From UBA4416 sp048498515 (GTDB lineage Bacteria > Bacteroidota > Bacteroidia > B-17B0 > Aurantibacillaceae), in the NCBI GenBank assembly GCA_048498515.1, contig JBEHXV010000004.1, forward strand, positions 62,001-126,000: DNA of 64,000 nucleotides. Reading direction: 5' to 3'. The notes under the pieces were generated by a model. It saw only the letters and a list, made by a program, of their open reading frames with translations. It was not told the origin of the DNA and did no database searches. Positions 49,838 to 59,662 of the stretch are shown here, in pieces (position 1 is the stretch's first letter; every line of letters starts with the position of its first letter). The position numbers were made by a program, and so were the translations under genes.

Positions 49838-50740
49838 ATGGCATATGATTTTAGGAACAGCCCAACAATAGACCAGGTTGGAATTGAAGAACGGGTAGCC
49901 CGTTTTAATACCCGAAGTATTAAAAAAGGCAGCAAAGTACAGGCGCTGAAACTGGCCCTGAATATGATAGACCTGACTACGCTGGAAGGAAAAGATACCG
50001 AAGGAAAAGTAAAACAAATGTGCTATAAGGCCATGCATCCGCATGATGCTTTGCCCGATTTGCCGAGCACAGCGGCTGTATGTGTTTATCCAACCCATGT
50101 CAAAACAGCAAAGGAAGCCTTAAAAGGCAGCAAGGTAAAAGTGGCCTCTGTGTCCACCGCTTTTCCCAGCGGCAATTCAACCAGGGAAATAAAACTGGCC
50201 GATACTAAATTTGCGCTGGATGAAGGTGCCGATGAAATTGACATGGTGATAAGCCGTGGGGAATTTTTAAAAGGTAATTACGATTTTGTGTTTGATGAGA
50301 TCGCTGCCATAAAAGCGCTTTGCAAAACATATAACGCCCGCCTGAAAGTAATTTTTGAAACCGGCGAAATTTCTACTTTGGATAATGTACGCCGTGCCAG
50401 CGATATTGCCATTTATGCCGGCGCCGATTTTATTAAAACCTCCACCGGAAAAATTGGCGTGGCCGCTACCATGCCGGTAACGCTGGTGATGCTGGATGCT
50501 ATAAAAGATTATTACTTTAAAACCGGTACCATGGTGGGCATGAAACCCGCAGGCGGTATCAGCACCGCTAAAGGCGCTTTGCAATACCTGGTAATGCTGC
50601 ACGAAACACTGGGCAATGCCTGGCTCGATAACAAATGGTTTCGTTTTGGCGCAAGTTCCCTGGCCAATGACCTGATCTTGCAATTAGAAAAAGAAGCGAA
50701 GGGGGTTTATTATAGTAAGGATTACATTTCTGTTGATTAA
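49838..50740 (+). CDS. deoC: Deoxyribose-phosphate aldolase
   Basis: A 300-residue class I aldolase that splits 2-deoxyribose 5-phosphate into glyceraldehyde 3-phosphate and acetaldehyde. The Schiff-base Lys200 lies in ADFIKTSTGK. EIDMVISRGEFL (about 133-144) and KVIFETGEIS contain other active-site residues. It is longer than E. coli DeoC by about 40 residues, mostly at the N-terminus, as in the long DeoC subgroup. The following aldehyde dehydrogenase could oxidise the acetaldehyde made here, so deoxynucleoside use is the likely pathway. Confidence 0.95.
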   Translation: MAYDFRNSPTIDQVGIEERVARFNTRSIKKGSKVQALKLALNMIDLTTLEGKDTEGKVKQMCYKAMHPHDALPDLPSTAAVCVYPTHVKTAKEALKGSKVKVASVSTAFPSGNSTREIKLADTKFALDEGADEIDMVISRGEFLKGNYDFVFDEIAAIKALCKTYNARLKVIFETGEISTLDNVRRASDIAIYAGADFIKTSTGKIGVAATMPVTLVMLDAIKDYYFKTGTMVGMKPAGGISTAKGALQYLVMLHETLGNAWLDNKWFRFGASSLANDLILQLEKEAKGVYYSKDYISVD

Positions 50741-50747
50741 TGACAGC

Positions 50748-51326
50748 ATGAAGATGATAAATAAAGTTATAGCAGTCCTTTTATTGTTTGTTTCATCGCT
50801 GTTAATGGGTCAAACTGATACCATTTATAGAAGAGATGGAAAGCTGATACCTTGTACCATAACATTAGTAAATGAAAGCGCTGTTTTTTTTAAAGACAAA
50901 AAGGGATATGGCGATCAGATTGAATTAAAAAATATAGCTCAATACAGTAAAAATGGGGTTTTATTGCCGGTAAGTATTCCTGCCGGTATTTCTTTGGATA
51001 CCGCTTACAATGCTTTATTTGTAGATAATATAAACATTAATAAACTGGATCTTAAGTTTTGTGAATTGGTTAACCTTGATGTTGGCTTTCATGGTGGTGA
51101 TGCTTACATCTATATCGACTATGGCCAATTTATAGAAAATCCTCAAAAAATAATTATCCGAAATAACAAAGGCATTGCCATGTCTTTCAATTCAATAGTA
51201 GGCGCTTTGAATTTTATGGAAAAGAATGGTTGGGAATACGTGAACCAATCACTATCCACAAATAGTGTTATTGCAATTGGAAAAACAGCAACAATATATA
51301 AAATCCTGTTAAAACGAAAATCTTAA
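50748..51326 (+). CDS. Secreted protein of unknown function
   Basis: The ATG at 50748 (or 50754) opens a signal peptide (KVIAVLLLFVSSLLMGQ); the TTG at 50733 overlapping deoC is less likely. The 192-residue product starts after cleavage with TDTIYRRDGKLIPCTITLV, a small strand-rich N-terminal unit common in exported proteins of this phylum. A second soluble part follows. It is 7 bp after deoC and AT-rich, and lies between deoC and the dehydrogenase gene, perhaps as an insertion into an older operon. Confidence 0.72.
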   Translation: MKMINKVIAVLLLFVSSLLMGQTDTIYRRDGKLIPCTITLVNESAVFFKDKKGYGDQIELKNIAQYSKNGVLLPVSIPAGISLDTAYNALFVDNININKLDLKFCELVNLDVGFHGGDAYIYIDYGQFIENPQKIIIRNNKGIAMSFNSIVGALNFMEKNGWEYVNQSLSTNSVIAIGKTATIYKILLKRKS

Positions 51327-51393
51327 ATAAACAACTGATCTCTCAGCGGTCTTGCTAAAGCCTGGCGGCCCTTTGCGGTTAAACAAATACACG

Positions 51394-52863
51394 ATGGCAA
51401 AAAAAGAAATAAAAAACCTGGAATACTTTACCGACTGGAAATATGCGCCGGCACCAGAAGCAACCGATCATATCCGTTTGCAAAAACAATATGAGCTGTT
51501 CATTAATGGTAAATTTGTGAAGCCAAATTCGGGCAAATACTTCGATACCATTAATCCGGCAACTGAAGAAAAAATAGCCAGCATAGCCGAGGCCAATGAA
51601 AAAGATGTGGATGTTGCCGTGAAAGCCGCGCGCAACGCTTATGATAAAACATGGAGCAAACTACCGGCAAAGGAACGGGCCAAATACATTTTCCGTATAG
51701 CCCGTCTCATCCAGGAACGCGCCCGCGAGTTATCGGTGATTGAAACCATGAACGGTGGAAAACCCATTCGCGAAAGCCGCGACATTGATGTTCCTTTGGC
51801 AGCCAATCATTTTTTTTATTATGCCGGTTGGGCCGACAAGCTGGAATATGCTTTCCCGAACCGTAACCCAAAATCACTGGGTGTTGCCGGACAGGTTATT
51901 CCATGGAATTTTCCACTACTCATGGCTGCCTGGAAAATTGCACCTGCTTTGGCAACCGGTAATACCGTTGTATTAAAACCTGCCGAAACAACTTCTTTAA
52001 CCGCCTTAAAACTGGCCGAGATCATCCAGGAAAGTGGATTGCCTGATGGCGTGGTAAATATTGTTACCGGCCATGGTCCTGTGGGCGCATCCATTGTTAA
52101 CCATAAGGACATTAACAAAATTGCTTTTACCGGAAGCACCAATGTTGGTAAATGGATCCAGAAAGCCGTTGCCGGTACCGATAAAAAATTAACGCTTGAA
52201 TTAGGTGGCAAAGCAGCCAACATCGTTTTCGAAGATGCTCCCATTAACCAGGCTGTGGAAGGGATTGTGAACGGCATTTTCTTTAACCAGGGGCATGTGT
52301 GCTGCGCTGGCTCCCGCTTATTTGTTCAGGAAAGCGTAGCCGATGAAGTGATCCGTAAACTGAAAGACCGTTTGGAAACACTGGTGGTTGGCGATCCTCT
52401 GGACAAGAACACCGACATTGGCGCCATCAATTCGAAAATGCAATTGAACAAAATTAATGAGTACTTAAAAATTGGCGTGAACGATGGGGCCGAAATGTAT
52501 CAAAGCTCCTGCAGCATTCCTAAAAAAGGATTTTTTGTGCGTCCTACCTTATTCTTAAACACATCTCAATCGCACCGCATTTCGCAGGAAGAAATTTTTG
52601 GTCCTGTATTGGCCATTCAAACCTTCCGTACTATTGAAGAAGTGATTGAGAAAGCCAACAACATTCCGTATGGCTTAAGCGCCGGTGTGTGGACGGATAA
52701 AGGCTCACGCATTTTCAATTTAACCACAAAATTGCGCGCGGGTGTTATTTGGGCAAATACCTATAACAAATTTGACCCCACTTCGCCTTTTGGTGGTTAC
52801 AAGGAAAGTGGTTTTGGCAGAGAAGGCGGATTGCATGGATTAATGCCGTATCTGAAGTTTTAA
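51394..52863 (+). CDS. Aldehyde dehydrogenase (NAD-dependent)
   Basis: The ATG at 51394 gives a 489-residue enzyme; the upstream frame adds 14 unlikely residues. Catalytic Cys303 lies in GHVCCAGSR and the general base Glu269 in LELGGK. The NAD-binding FTGSTNVGKW, PWNFPLL and GYKESGFGREGG complete the family set. It has the length and order of class 1/2 ALDHs. With deoC upstream, oxidation of acetaldehyde from deoxyribose 5-phosphate is likely. It is followed by a CACAGAG repeat element and then by a truncated relative. Confidence 0.93.
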   Translation: MAKKEIKNLEYFTDWKYAPAPEATDHIRLQKQYELFINGKFVKPNSGKYFDTINPATEEKIASIAEANEKDVDVAVKAARNAYDKTWSKLPAKERAKYIFRIARLIQERARELSVIETMNGGKPIRESRDIDVPLAANHFFYYAGWADKLEYAFPNRNPKSLGVAGQVIPWNFPLLMAAWKIAPALATGNTVVLKPAETTSLTALKLAEIIQESGLPDGVVNIVTGHGPVGASIVNHKDINKIAFTGSTNVGKWIQKAVAGTDKKLTLELGGKAANIVFEDAPINQAVEGIVNGIFFNQGHVCCAGSRLFVQESVADEVIRKLKDRLETLVVGDPLDKNTDIGAINSKMQLNKINEYLKIGVNDGAEMYQSSCSIPKKGFFVRPTLFLNTSQSHRISQEEIFGPVLAIQTFRTIEEVIEKANNIPYGLSAGVWTDKGSRIFNLTTKLRAGVIWANTYNKFDPTSPFGGYKESGFGREGGLHGLMPYLKF

Positions 52864-52866
52864 AAA

Positions 52867-52958
52867 TCGCCACAGAGACACAAAGAACACTGAGAAAAAT
52901 TCAGAATCCATCAACTAAAATAAATAATACCTCTGTGTCCTCTGTGACTCTGTGGTGA
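52867..52958. repeat. CACAGAG-type inverted repeat element without gene
   Basis: The left arm (52867-52894, CCACAGAGACACAAAG) and right arm (52929-52958, ending GACTCTGTGGTGA) are imperfect inverted copies around about 34 bp. They match the repeats around the GxxExxY gene near 1.3-1.8 kb. The element fills nearly the whole gap between the two dehydrogenase genes. It may be a gene-free relative of the 1.3-kb element. Confidence 0.75.
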
Positions 52959-52971
52959 AAAAGAAAAAGAA

Positions 52972-53850
52972 ATGGAAAGAATAGAAGTTTTAAAAACATA
53001 CAAAATATTTATCGGGGGGCAATTTCCACGTACCGAAAGCGGGCGTTATTATCCTTTAAAATTAAAGAACAACATGACTGTGAACGTTAGTTTATCTTCC
53101 AGGAAAGATTTCAGGAACGCTGTAGTGGCGGCCCGTGGCGCCTTTAGCGGATGGAGTGCAAGAGCGGCATTTAACCGCGGACAAATTTTATACCGCATTG
53201 CCGAAATGCTGGAAGGACGTAAAGAACAGTTTTTGGAAGAATTAAAACAGCTGGGCTATACGGCAGCAGCAGCTAAAAAAGAAGTGGAACAAAGCATCGA
53301 CCGGCTGGTATACTATGCCGGTTGGTGCGATAAATATCAGCAATTGTTCAGCGCCGTAAACCCGGTGGCAAGCTCTCACTTTAATTTTTCGGTGCCTGAG
53401 CCAATGGGTGTAGTGGCTATCATGGCCGATGAATCAACCGCATTATTAGGTTTGGTTTCTGTAGTAGCGCCCTGCATTGCCGGTGGCAATACCTGCATTG
53501 TACTGGCGTCCGAAAGCAAGCCAACCTGCTCCATTACCTTTGCCGAAGTGGTTGCTACCAGCGATGTACCTGGAGGCGTTGTAAATATTGTAACCGGCAA
53601 CCGTAAAGAACTGCACGCGCATTTCTCGTCGCACATGGATGTGAACGCTATCATTAATTGCAATACCGAAAAAGACTTTAATAAAACCATTGGCGAAAAT
53701 GCCTCGCTCAACGTAAAGCGTGTATTTACCTGGAACCGGAACTGGGCCGATGAAAAAGAACAGGGCCCTTACTACATCACCGATTTGCAGGAACTGAAAA
53801 CTACCTGGCACCCGATAGAAAATATAGGCATATCCGGTATTAAGTATTAA
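52972..53850 (+). CDS. Truncated aldehyde dehydrogenase-like protein
   Basis: A 292-residue protein aligned with the first two thirds of an ALDH: YKIFIGGQFPRTESGRYYPL, AVVAARGAFSGWSARAAFNR, VYYAGWCDKYQQL and the Rossmann part VPEPMGVVAIMADES. The PWNF motif is replaced, the NAD-loop FTGS is lost, and the protein ends before the catalytic Cys. So it cannot be an ordinary dehydrogenase. The frame is clean and of good codon quality, so it is probably a stable pseudoenzyme partner of the upstream ALDH rather than debris. A similar pairing next to deoC exists in other bacteria to my recollection. Confidence 0.82.
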   Translation: MERIEVLKTYKIFIGGQFPRTESGRYYPLKLKNNMTVNVSLSSRKDFRNAVVAARGAFSGWSARAAFNRGQILYRIAEMLEGRKEQFLEELKQLGYTAAAAKKEVEQSIDRLVYYAGWCDKYQQLFSAVNPVASSHFNFSVPEPMGVVAIMADESTALLGLVSVVAPCIAGGNTCIVLASESKPTCSITFAEVVATSDVPGGVVNIVTGNRKELHAHFSSHMDVNAIINCNTEKDFNKTIGENASLNVKRVFTWNRNWADEKEQGPYYITDLQELKTTWHPIENIGISGIKY

Positions 53851-53891
53851 ATCTATTTATCTGACAATGCCACACACAATAGCGCGGCTTT

Positions 53892-54365
53892 TTATGTACT
53901 TTGATTAACAAATAGCCCCGGGTAATTTGACCGGAGCTCCCTGGTAAATTCGTCCATCACATTATTTTTCGATAAAGCCCGCAAGGTTAAATGATAGGAC
54001 TTGCCTTCTGATTCAAACGTTAAAATGGTTGAGTTTCTGAGGGCGATGACAACAGAGTATCCTCCCAAAACCATTGGAAAGAAAGGCACCAGCAAACGTT
54101 CGATGTAGATTTTATAGGTGCCTGGGTCATTATAGATTCCATAAATCTGATACATATCGTACAAGGCAAAAGCCAAAAGGGCAAAGCCAAGACTCAAAAC
54201 AAACAGCCAGTTCTTCAGATCCTTTCCTTCTTTTATTTCCATGTGAGTAATGGTCAGAAAACTGATGGTTTTGTAATTATAGTTATTTCTCAGCAAATGA
54301 ACTCCTTCGTTGCTTAGTCCAAATTCGCTGGTTTGATGGCTGTATGATTTTTGTGCGTTTGTCAT
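53892..54365 (-). CDS. Small membrane protein, unknown
   Basis: A 157-residue protein with a polar N-terminal 45 residues. Two membrane segments follow (LFVLSLGFALLAFALYDMY and LLVPFFPMVLGGYSVVIAL), separated by a short loop. The C-terminal cytoplasmic part (ILTFESEGKSYHLTLRAL) is compatible with a PH-like or small beta domain. No family recognised. It is divergent from leuS and its end faces the dehydrogenase-like gene. Confidence 0.68.
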   Translation of the reverse strand: MTNAQKSYSHQTSEFGLSNEGVHLLRNNYNYKTISFLTITHMEIKEGKDLKNWLFVLSLGFALLAFALYDMYQIYGIYNDPGTYKIYIERLLVPFFPMVLGGYSVVIALRNSTILTFESEGKSYHLTLRALSKNNVMDEFTRELRSNYPGLFVNQST

Positions 54366-54408
54366 CGTCTTCCGGCCCTAATTTAACGAAATGTTTGGCT
54401 ATTTACTA

Positions 54409-54438
54409 TTGTCTTTATAAGCGTAAACCTTATCTTTA
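54409..54438 (+). promoter_or_regulatory. Promoter of leuS
   Basis: TTG at 54409-54411, 19-bp spacer and TATCTTTA at 54431-54438 (one mismatch to TAnnTTTG). The ATG at 54462 lies 23 bp after the box, while an ATG at 54438 would overlap it, which settles the start. Confidence 0.65.
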
Positions 54439-54461
54439 TGCTCCCAAAATTAAAGGAACCC

Positions 54462-57227
54462 ATGGAATACAATTTTAAAGAGATCGAAAATAACTGGCAG
54501 GCATATTGGGCAAAGCATAAAACCTTTGCGGCAAAAGACGGCGGAGATAAACCACACTATTATGTACTGGATATGTTCCCTTATCCATCGGGCGCGGGCC
54601 TGCACGTAGGCCATCCTTTGGGTTATATTGCTTCTGATATTGTGGCACGTTACAAACGCCATAAGGGCTTTAATGTTCTGCACCCCATGGGTTACGATAG
54701 CTTTGGCTTACCGGCCGAACAATACGCCATACAAACCGGACAGCACCCAAAAATAACCACCGAACAAAACATTAACCGCTACCGTGAGCAGCTCGATAAA
54801 ATTGGCTTTTCGTTTGACTGGGACCGCGAAGTAAGAACCTCTGATCCGGAGTATTATAAATGGACGCAATGGATCTTCATACAGATTTTTAATTCATGGT
54901 ACAACAAAACAAGCGACAAGGCCGAGAACATCTCAACCCTTATTGCTGAATTTGAAGCCAACGGAAATAAAAAAGTAAATGCCTGCTGCGATGAAGATGT
55001 GAAAATTTTTACCGCTGCCGAATGGAAAAGCTTTTCGGAAAAAGAACAATCTGATACCTTAATGGCTTACCGCATTGCTTACCTGGGCGAAGCTTACGTG
55101 AACTGGTGCCCGGCTTTGGGAACGGTATTGGCTAACGATGAAATTAAAGACGGTGTGAGTGAACGGGGCGGACATCCGGTAGAGCGTAAATTGATGAAAC
55201 AATGGAGCATGCGTATCAGTGCCTATGCACAACGCTTGCTGGATGGATTGGATGAGTTGGACTGGACAGAGAGCTTAAAAGAAGCACAACGCAACTGGAT
55301 TGGCCGTTCAGAAGGAACGAGTTTAAAGTTTACCATTAAAGATTCAAAAAATACCATCGAAGTATTTACCACGCGTCCCGATACGGTGTTTGGTGTCTCC
55401 TTTGTAACCCTAGCACCGGAGCATGAACTGGTGGAAAGCTTAACCACACCTGATAACAAAGCAGCTGTTGAAGCCTACGTCACACAGGCTAAGAACCGTA
55501 GCGAGCGTGAGCGCCAGGCCGATGTAACCAAAATTACCGGCGTGTTCACCGGCTCTTATGTAGAACATCCGTTTACCGGGAAACAGGTTCCCATCTGGAT
55601 CGGTGATTATGTATTGGCGGGTTATGGCACAGGTGCCGTAATGGCCGTGCCGGCACACGATAGCAGGGACTACAGCTTTGCCAAACATTTTGGTTTACCG
55701 ATCCTTGAGGTTGTAAAAGGTGGCGACCTTGAAAAAGAATCATACGATGCCAAAGAAGGCATCCTCATCAATTCCGATTTCCTGAACGGCTTACAGGTGA
55801 AAGATGCCATGAAACTCGCCATTATTGAAATTGAACTGAAGAAATTAGGAAAAGGAAAAGTGAACTTCCGTTTGCGCGACGCCGTGTTTGGTCGTCAGCG
55901 TTACTGGGGCGAGCCAATCCCGGTGTATTACAAAAATGATATTCCCTACGCTTTAAACGAGAACGAATTGCCTTTGGTATTACCGGAGGTGGATAAATAC
56001 TTACCTACCGAAGACGGTGAACCGCCATTGGCGCGTGCTTCCTCATCCTGGAAATACAAAGGTGAATATGATTACGAGCACAGCACCATGCCGGGCTGGG
56101 CAGGCAGCTCCTGGTATTTCCTGCGTTACATGGACGCGCATAATGGTTCGGCGTTTGCCGATAAAACATTAATGGATTACTGGAAACAGGTTGACCTGTA
56201 CATTGGCGGCAGTGAGCATGCTACCGGGCATTTATTGTACGTCCGTTTCTGGACCAAATTCCTGAAAGACCTTGGCTACATTGCTGTGGATGAACCGGCC
56301 AAGACGCTGATTAATCAAGGGATGATACAGGGAAGGAGTAATTTTGTATACCGGGTGAACGGAACAAATAAATTCGTTTCGGCTGGACTAAAAAAAGATT
56401 ATGATACCAGTGCGTTGAACGTTGATATTAATATTGTCAATAATGATGTATTGGATATTGAAGCATTTAAAAAGTGGAGAGAGGATTTTAAAAATGCTGA
56501 ATTTATTTTAGAAGATGGGAAATATATCTGCGGAGTAGAAATCGAGAAAATGTCTAAATCAAAATTCAACGTTCAAACTCCTGACGACATTGCCGAAAAA
56601 TTTGGTGCCGATACTTTACGCCTATACGAAATGTTCCTTGGTCCTTTAGAGCAAAGTAAACCCTGGAATACCAATGGGATTACCGGCGTGCATGGTTTCC
56701 TTAAAAAATTGTGGAAGTTGTTTTACGGTTCGGGATCGCTCAGCGTGACAAATGATGAACCAAGCAAAGGCGAATTAAAAACCCTGCACAAAACCATTAA
56801 AAAAATTACCGAAGACATTGAGCGCTTCTCTTTCAATACATCGGTGAGTAATTTTATGATCTGTGTGAATGAATTAACAGATGCCAAATGTAATAAACGT
56901 GCTATTCTTGAACCTTTATTAATTTGCCTGTCGCCATACGCGCCGCACATTACCGAAGAGCTTTGGAAACAGCTGGGTCATAACGAAAGCATTTCTACCG
57001 AGCCGTTCCCTGATGTTAATGAAGCTTACCTGGTTGACGACAGTGTAAATTATCCTGTGTCGTTCAATGGTAAAGTAAAATTTACCCTGGAACTGGCCGC
57101 TACCTTAAGCCCTGCTGAAGTAGAAGCTTTGGTGAGGGCCAATGAAAACACGATCAAGTTTTTAGATGGAAAAGAACCTAAAAAAGTGATCGTGGTTCAT
57201 AAGAAGATCGTGAACATGGTGGTTTAA
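54462..57227 (+). CDS. leuS: Leucyl-tRNA synthetase
   Basis: A 921-residue class I synthetase for tRNA-Leu. I chose the ATG at 54462 (MEYNFKEIENNWQ) because the promoter overlaps the earlier start. The HIGH motif is HVGH (residues 48-51) in PSGAGLHVGHPLGY. The editing domain has TTRPDTVFGVSF and the catalytic loop has KMSKSKFN. A phylum-typical insertion of about 60 residues (after LINQGMIQGRSNFVYRVNG) precedes KMSKS. Its stop lies only 3 bp from the stop of the convergent gene, with no terminator hairpin between them. Confidence 0.96.
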   Translation: MEYNFKEIENNWQAYWAKHKTFAAKDGGDKPHYYVLDMFPYPSGAGLHVGHPLGYIASDIVARYKRHKGFNVLHPMGYDSFGLPAEQYAIQTGQHPKITTEQNINRYREQLDKIGFSFDWDREVRTSDPEYYKWTQWIFIQIFNSWYNKTSDKAENISTLIAEFEANGNKKVNACCDEDVKIFTAAEWKSFSEKEQSDTLMAYRIAYLGEAYVNWCPALGTVLANDEIKDGVSERGGHPVERKLMKQWSMRISAYAQRLLDGLDELDWTESLKEAQRNWIGRSEGTSLKFTIKDSKNTIEVFTTRPDTVFGVSFVTLAPEHELVESLTTPDNKAAVEAYVTQAKNRSERERQADVTKITGVFTGSYVEHPFTGKQVPIWIGDYVLAGYGTGAVMAVPAHDSRDYSFAKHFGLPILEVVKGGDLEKESYDAKEGILINSDFLNGLQVKDAMKLAIIEIELKKLGKGKVNFRLRDAVFGRQRYWGEPIPVYYKNDIPYALNENELPLVLPEVDKYLPTEDGEPPLARASSSWKYKGEYDYEHSTMPGWAGSSWYFLRYMDAHNGSAFADKTLMDYWKQVDLYIGGSEHATGHLLYVRFWTKFLKDLGYIAVDEPAKTLINQGMIQGRSNFVYRVNGTNKFVSAGLKKDYDTSALNVDINIVNNDVLDIEAFKKWREDFKNAEFILEDGKYICGVEIEKMSKSKFNVQTPDDIAEKFGADTLRLYEMFLGPLEQSKPWNTNGITGVHGFLKKLWKLFYGSGSLSVTNDEPSKGELKTLHKTIKKITEDIERFSFNTSVSNFMICVNELTDAKCNKRAILEPLLICLSPYAPHITEELWKQLGHNESISTEPFPDVNEAYLVDDSVNYPVSFNGKVKFTLELAATLSPAEVEALVRANENTIKFLDGKEPKKVIVVHKKIVNMVV

Positions 57228-57230
57228 TAA

Positions 57231-59651
57231 CTAATGCATCTCATATTTTATTGTATCTGATGCAAATGCAGGCTGTGCACAAGGAAAAATAACCGGCAGC
57301 AATCTTGTCCGTGTGTCTTCACGTTTTTGAACCAGTTTTTGCCTGGCTGCTTCTTTTGTTTCAAATAGCTGGTAATTAATTTCTCTGGCAAAATCAGTAT
57401 CGGGGTTCAGTCCAAAATTGCCATTGAGTTTTTTATCCAGTTCATCTTCTTTTATGGAAGCCAGCTCTATCGTATACGGTTGCGCTTTTGCATTTTCAAT
57501 GACATGGTAATAGGCCTGGTTGCCTTTAAAACCAACAGTTACTACCGAATACTTAATGAGTTCATTCAGCTTTTCTGAAAACACATTGCCATTGCTGTTC
57601 ATTAATTGAAAACTGCTGAGCTTGTCGGGGATCATGTAAGACATAACTTTGTCGTAATCTTTAAAATTAGAAACCGACACAGAGATGGGCTCGTATTTTA
57701 TCACCGCTTTCTTTCCTGATTTAGGATCGGTATAATCCAACGTACTCCTATTAATAGTTGATTCACTCACATATTTATCCACATTGTTCCAGCCGGTTTG
57801 TGTAATGGGTGCCGATAAATAATTAGTTGCCGGAGCTGAGCTTGGCAATCCGAGTTGCCTGTAGGCTTCTTTCATGTTCAGGTTTAACTCTTCATAAAAT
57901 ACGGTCGAGGTTCTCAAGGACTCATTATTCAGGTGTTTAAAATATTCCTCCGCCGCGACCTGTGATTTTTTATTTTCATCTTCATACATTTTTGTCAGGG
58001 CATCATTTACTGCTTTTCCATACACTCTTCTTTTTTCATCAAAATACTTTTGCAGCTTTTGGCTTTGCCTGTCACTTATTTCAACACAACCATCTTTGCG
58101 TGAATAAAATTCAAGAAACTTGTTCTTTAGTTCTCCACTTGCACGAACAGCCGCCAGGCTGTCTATCTCATATAAATTCTGATCCAGGTTTTGGATATAC
58201 AAATTTAAAATTCCCGCATCGCAGGTTTTAAAAATGACCTTTAAACGTTCTTCGAATTCTTTAGTAGCCAGAATGGTGTGATTAAATTGCTTAGCCCAAA
58301 TAGCTCTGATCCTGGCAGGATTGATCTCTGTGCAACCTTCACTGCCATCATTCGCATCATCTACTTCCCATCCTTCTTTCTTTTGTATATACTTTATCAG
58401 GCTATTCACATCGCTTTCGGTCAATTGGCCCTCGAAAACAGTCATGGCTGCTTTTCCATTTTCCTTATAAATTTTAGTAGCATAAGGATCGCCTTCTTTT
58501 ATCATCCTTTCATTATTCAGGATATACCGTTTCAACCAATCGCCACCAGGAACACGTTTTAATACTCCTGCCAGCCCTGGTCCGGTTAATTTTTGGTCCG
58601 TCATGGTATGGCATACCGCGCAATTTTGCTTAAACAATTTTTCTCCCGGGCTCAATGCCAAACTTTGCCTTCCTCCTCCATGACTTGTAGCAACCTCATC
58701 AAATGAGTATTCGCCTCCTTCCGATTCGCCACCAAACACCGGTGGCGCAGCCGGAGCATTAAACTGGCAATAGCCACTGAAGGAATAATAAATACTATCC
58801 GTCAGCTTTTTGTTTTTGACGTCAAAGCCCATTCCCTTTAAAGAATCCAGAAAATGCTCAGGATAAAAATCAAGCCCTGTAATATCAACCGTTGTCAGCT
58901 TTTTTCGCATGGCTTTCGGGTCAACCCAGTTAATGCTGCCATCGACTTTACGCTCGCCCTTAAACAACATCATGTCTTTCTTGTTATTGTTTACCGGCAC
59001 ATTTACATTCAATGGCTTGCTTTGGTTGATCGCCAGGTTCTCTTCTCCATCCCTTGCATTAATGTAAAACATACCGCCTGTTTCCAGCAGCTTACCATTG
59101 CTCATGGTATTTAAACCGGCTTTCATAATGTCAAGAGGCGTCATGGCTTCCTTTACTTCAAGGTCAATAATTCCTTCGGGACTACTGCCAAACTTGTTTA
59201 CAAATGATCCGGCGGGAACAGAAATTACAATGCCTTTTTGTGTCTCAATAATGGTATCTCTTAACGGATTGAGCTTAAATACCTGGGCCTCCAATGCTTT
59301 ATCTGCTTCCGACCAATTGGTGGTTCCCTGCTCGTTTAGTTCATACAGGATATTATTGCCTGGTTTACTAACTGCATTCTTTACCAATAAAACAGCGCCT
59401 ACAACCGTAATAGCAATAGCTAAACCAATGGCCACTTTTTTAATAAGCTGTTTTGTTTTTACTGTTTTAAAGGACGAAGAAACCTGGTTCTTCAGGCCCA
59501 TGCGTTTTATGCCTTCTATAACCTGCAGTTGCTGCTCATATTCTTTTTTCAATTCAGCATTGTTTGCCAGTTCTTTTTCGAACGTAGCTTTATCGCTTGC
59601 TGATAATTCGTTGTGGATGTATTTGGCGATGATATCTGTAAATGTTTTCAT
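57231..59651 (-). CDS. Anti-sigma-like membrane protein fused to a cytochrome c domain
   Basis: An 806-residue protein coupled to an ECF sigma gene. Residues 1-65 hold an anti-sigma-like cytoplasmic motif (IAKYIHNELSASDKATFEKE). One membrane segment spans about 72-94. A periplasmic beta domain (about 130-260) has ISVPAGSFVNKFG and LLETGGMFYINA. A class I cytochrome c domain (about 333-428) has haem motif C344-x2-C347-H348 (KQNCAVCHTM) and probable axial Met403 (GKAAMTVFEGQLT). A long helical C-terminal region of about 370 residues follows. I know the parts but not this combination. It suggests redox or haem-ligand control of sigma release. Confidence 0.82.
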   Translation of the reverse strand: MKTFTDIIAKYIHNELSASDKATFEKELANNAELKKEYEQQLQVIEGIKRMGLKNQVSSSFKTVKTKQLIKKVAIGLAIAITVVGAVLLVKNAVSKPGNNILYELNEQGTTNWSEADKALEAQVFKLNPLRDTIIETQKGIVISVPAGSFVNKFGSSPEGIIDLEVKEAMTPLDIMKAGLNTMSNGKLLETGGMFYINARDGEENLAINQSKPLNVNVPVNNNKKDMMLFKGERKVDGSINWVDPKAMRKKLTTVDITGLDFYPEHFLDSLKGMGFDVKNKKLTDSIYYSFSGYCQFNAPAAPPVFGGESEGGEYSFDEVATSHGGGRQSLALSPGEKLFKQNCAVCHTMTDQKLTGPGLAGVLKRVPGGDWLKRYILNNERMIKEGDPYATKIYKENGKAAMTVFEGQLTESDVNSLIKYIQKKEGWEVDDANDGSEGCTEINPARIRAIWAKQFNHTILATKEFEERLKVIFKTCDAGILNLYIQNLDQNLYEIDSLAAVRASGELKNKFLEFYSRKDGCVEISDRQSQKLQKYFDEKRRVYGKAVNDALTKMYEDENKKSQVAAEEYFKHLNNESLRTSTVFYEELNLNMKEAYRQLGLPSSAPATNYLSAPITQTGWNNVDKYVSESTINRSTLDYTDPKSGKKAVIKYEPISVSVSNFKDYDKVMSYMIPDKLSSFQLMNSNGNVFSEKLNELIKYSVVTVGFKGNQAYYHVIENAKAQPYTIELASIKEDELDKKLNGNFGLNPDTDFAREINYQLFETKEAARQKLVQKREDTRTRLLPVIFPCAQPAFASDTIKYEMH

Positions 59652-59662
59652 GATAATACGTT

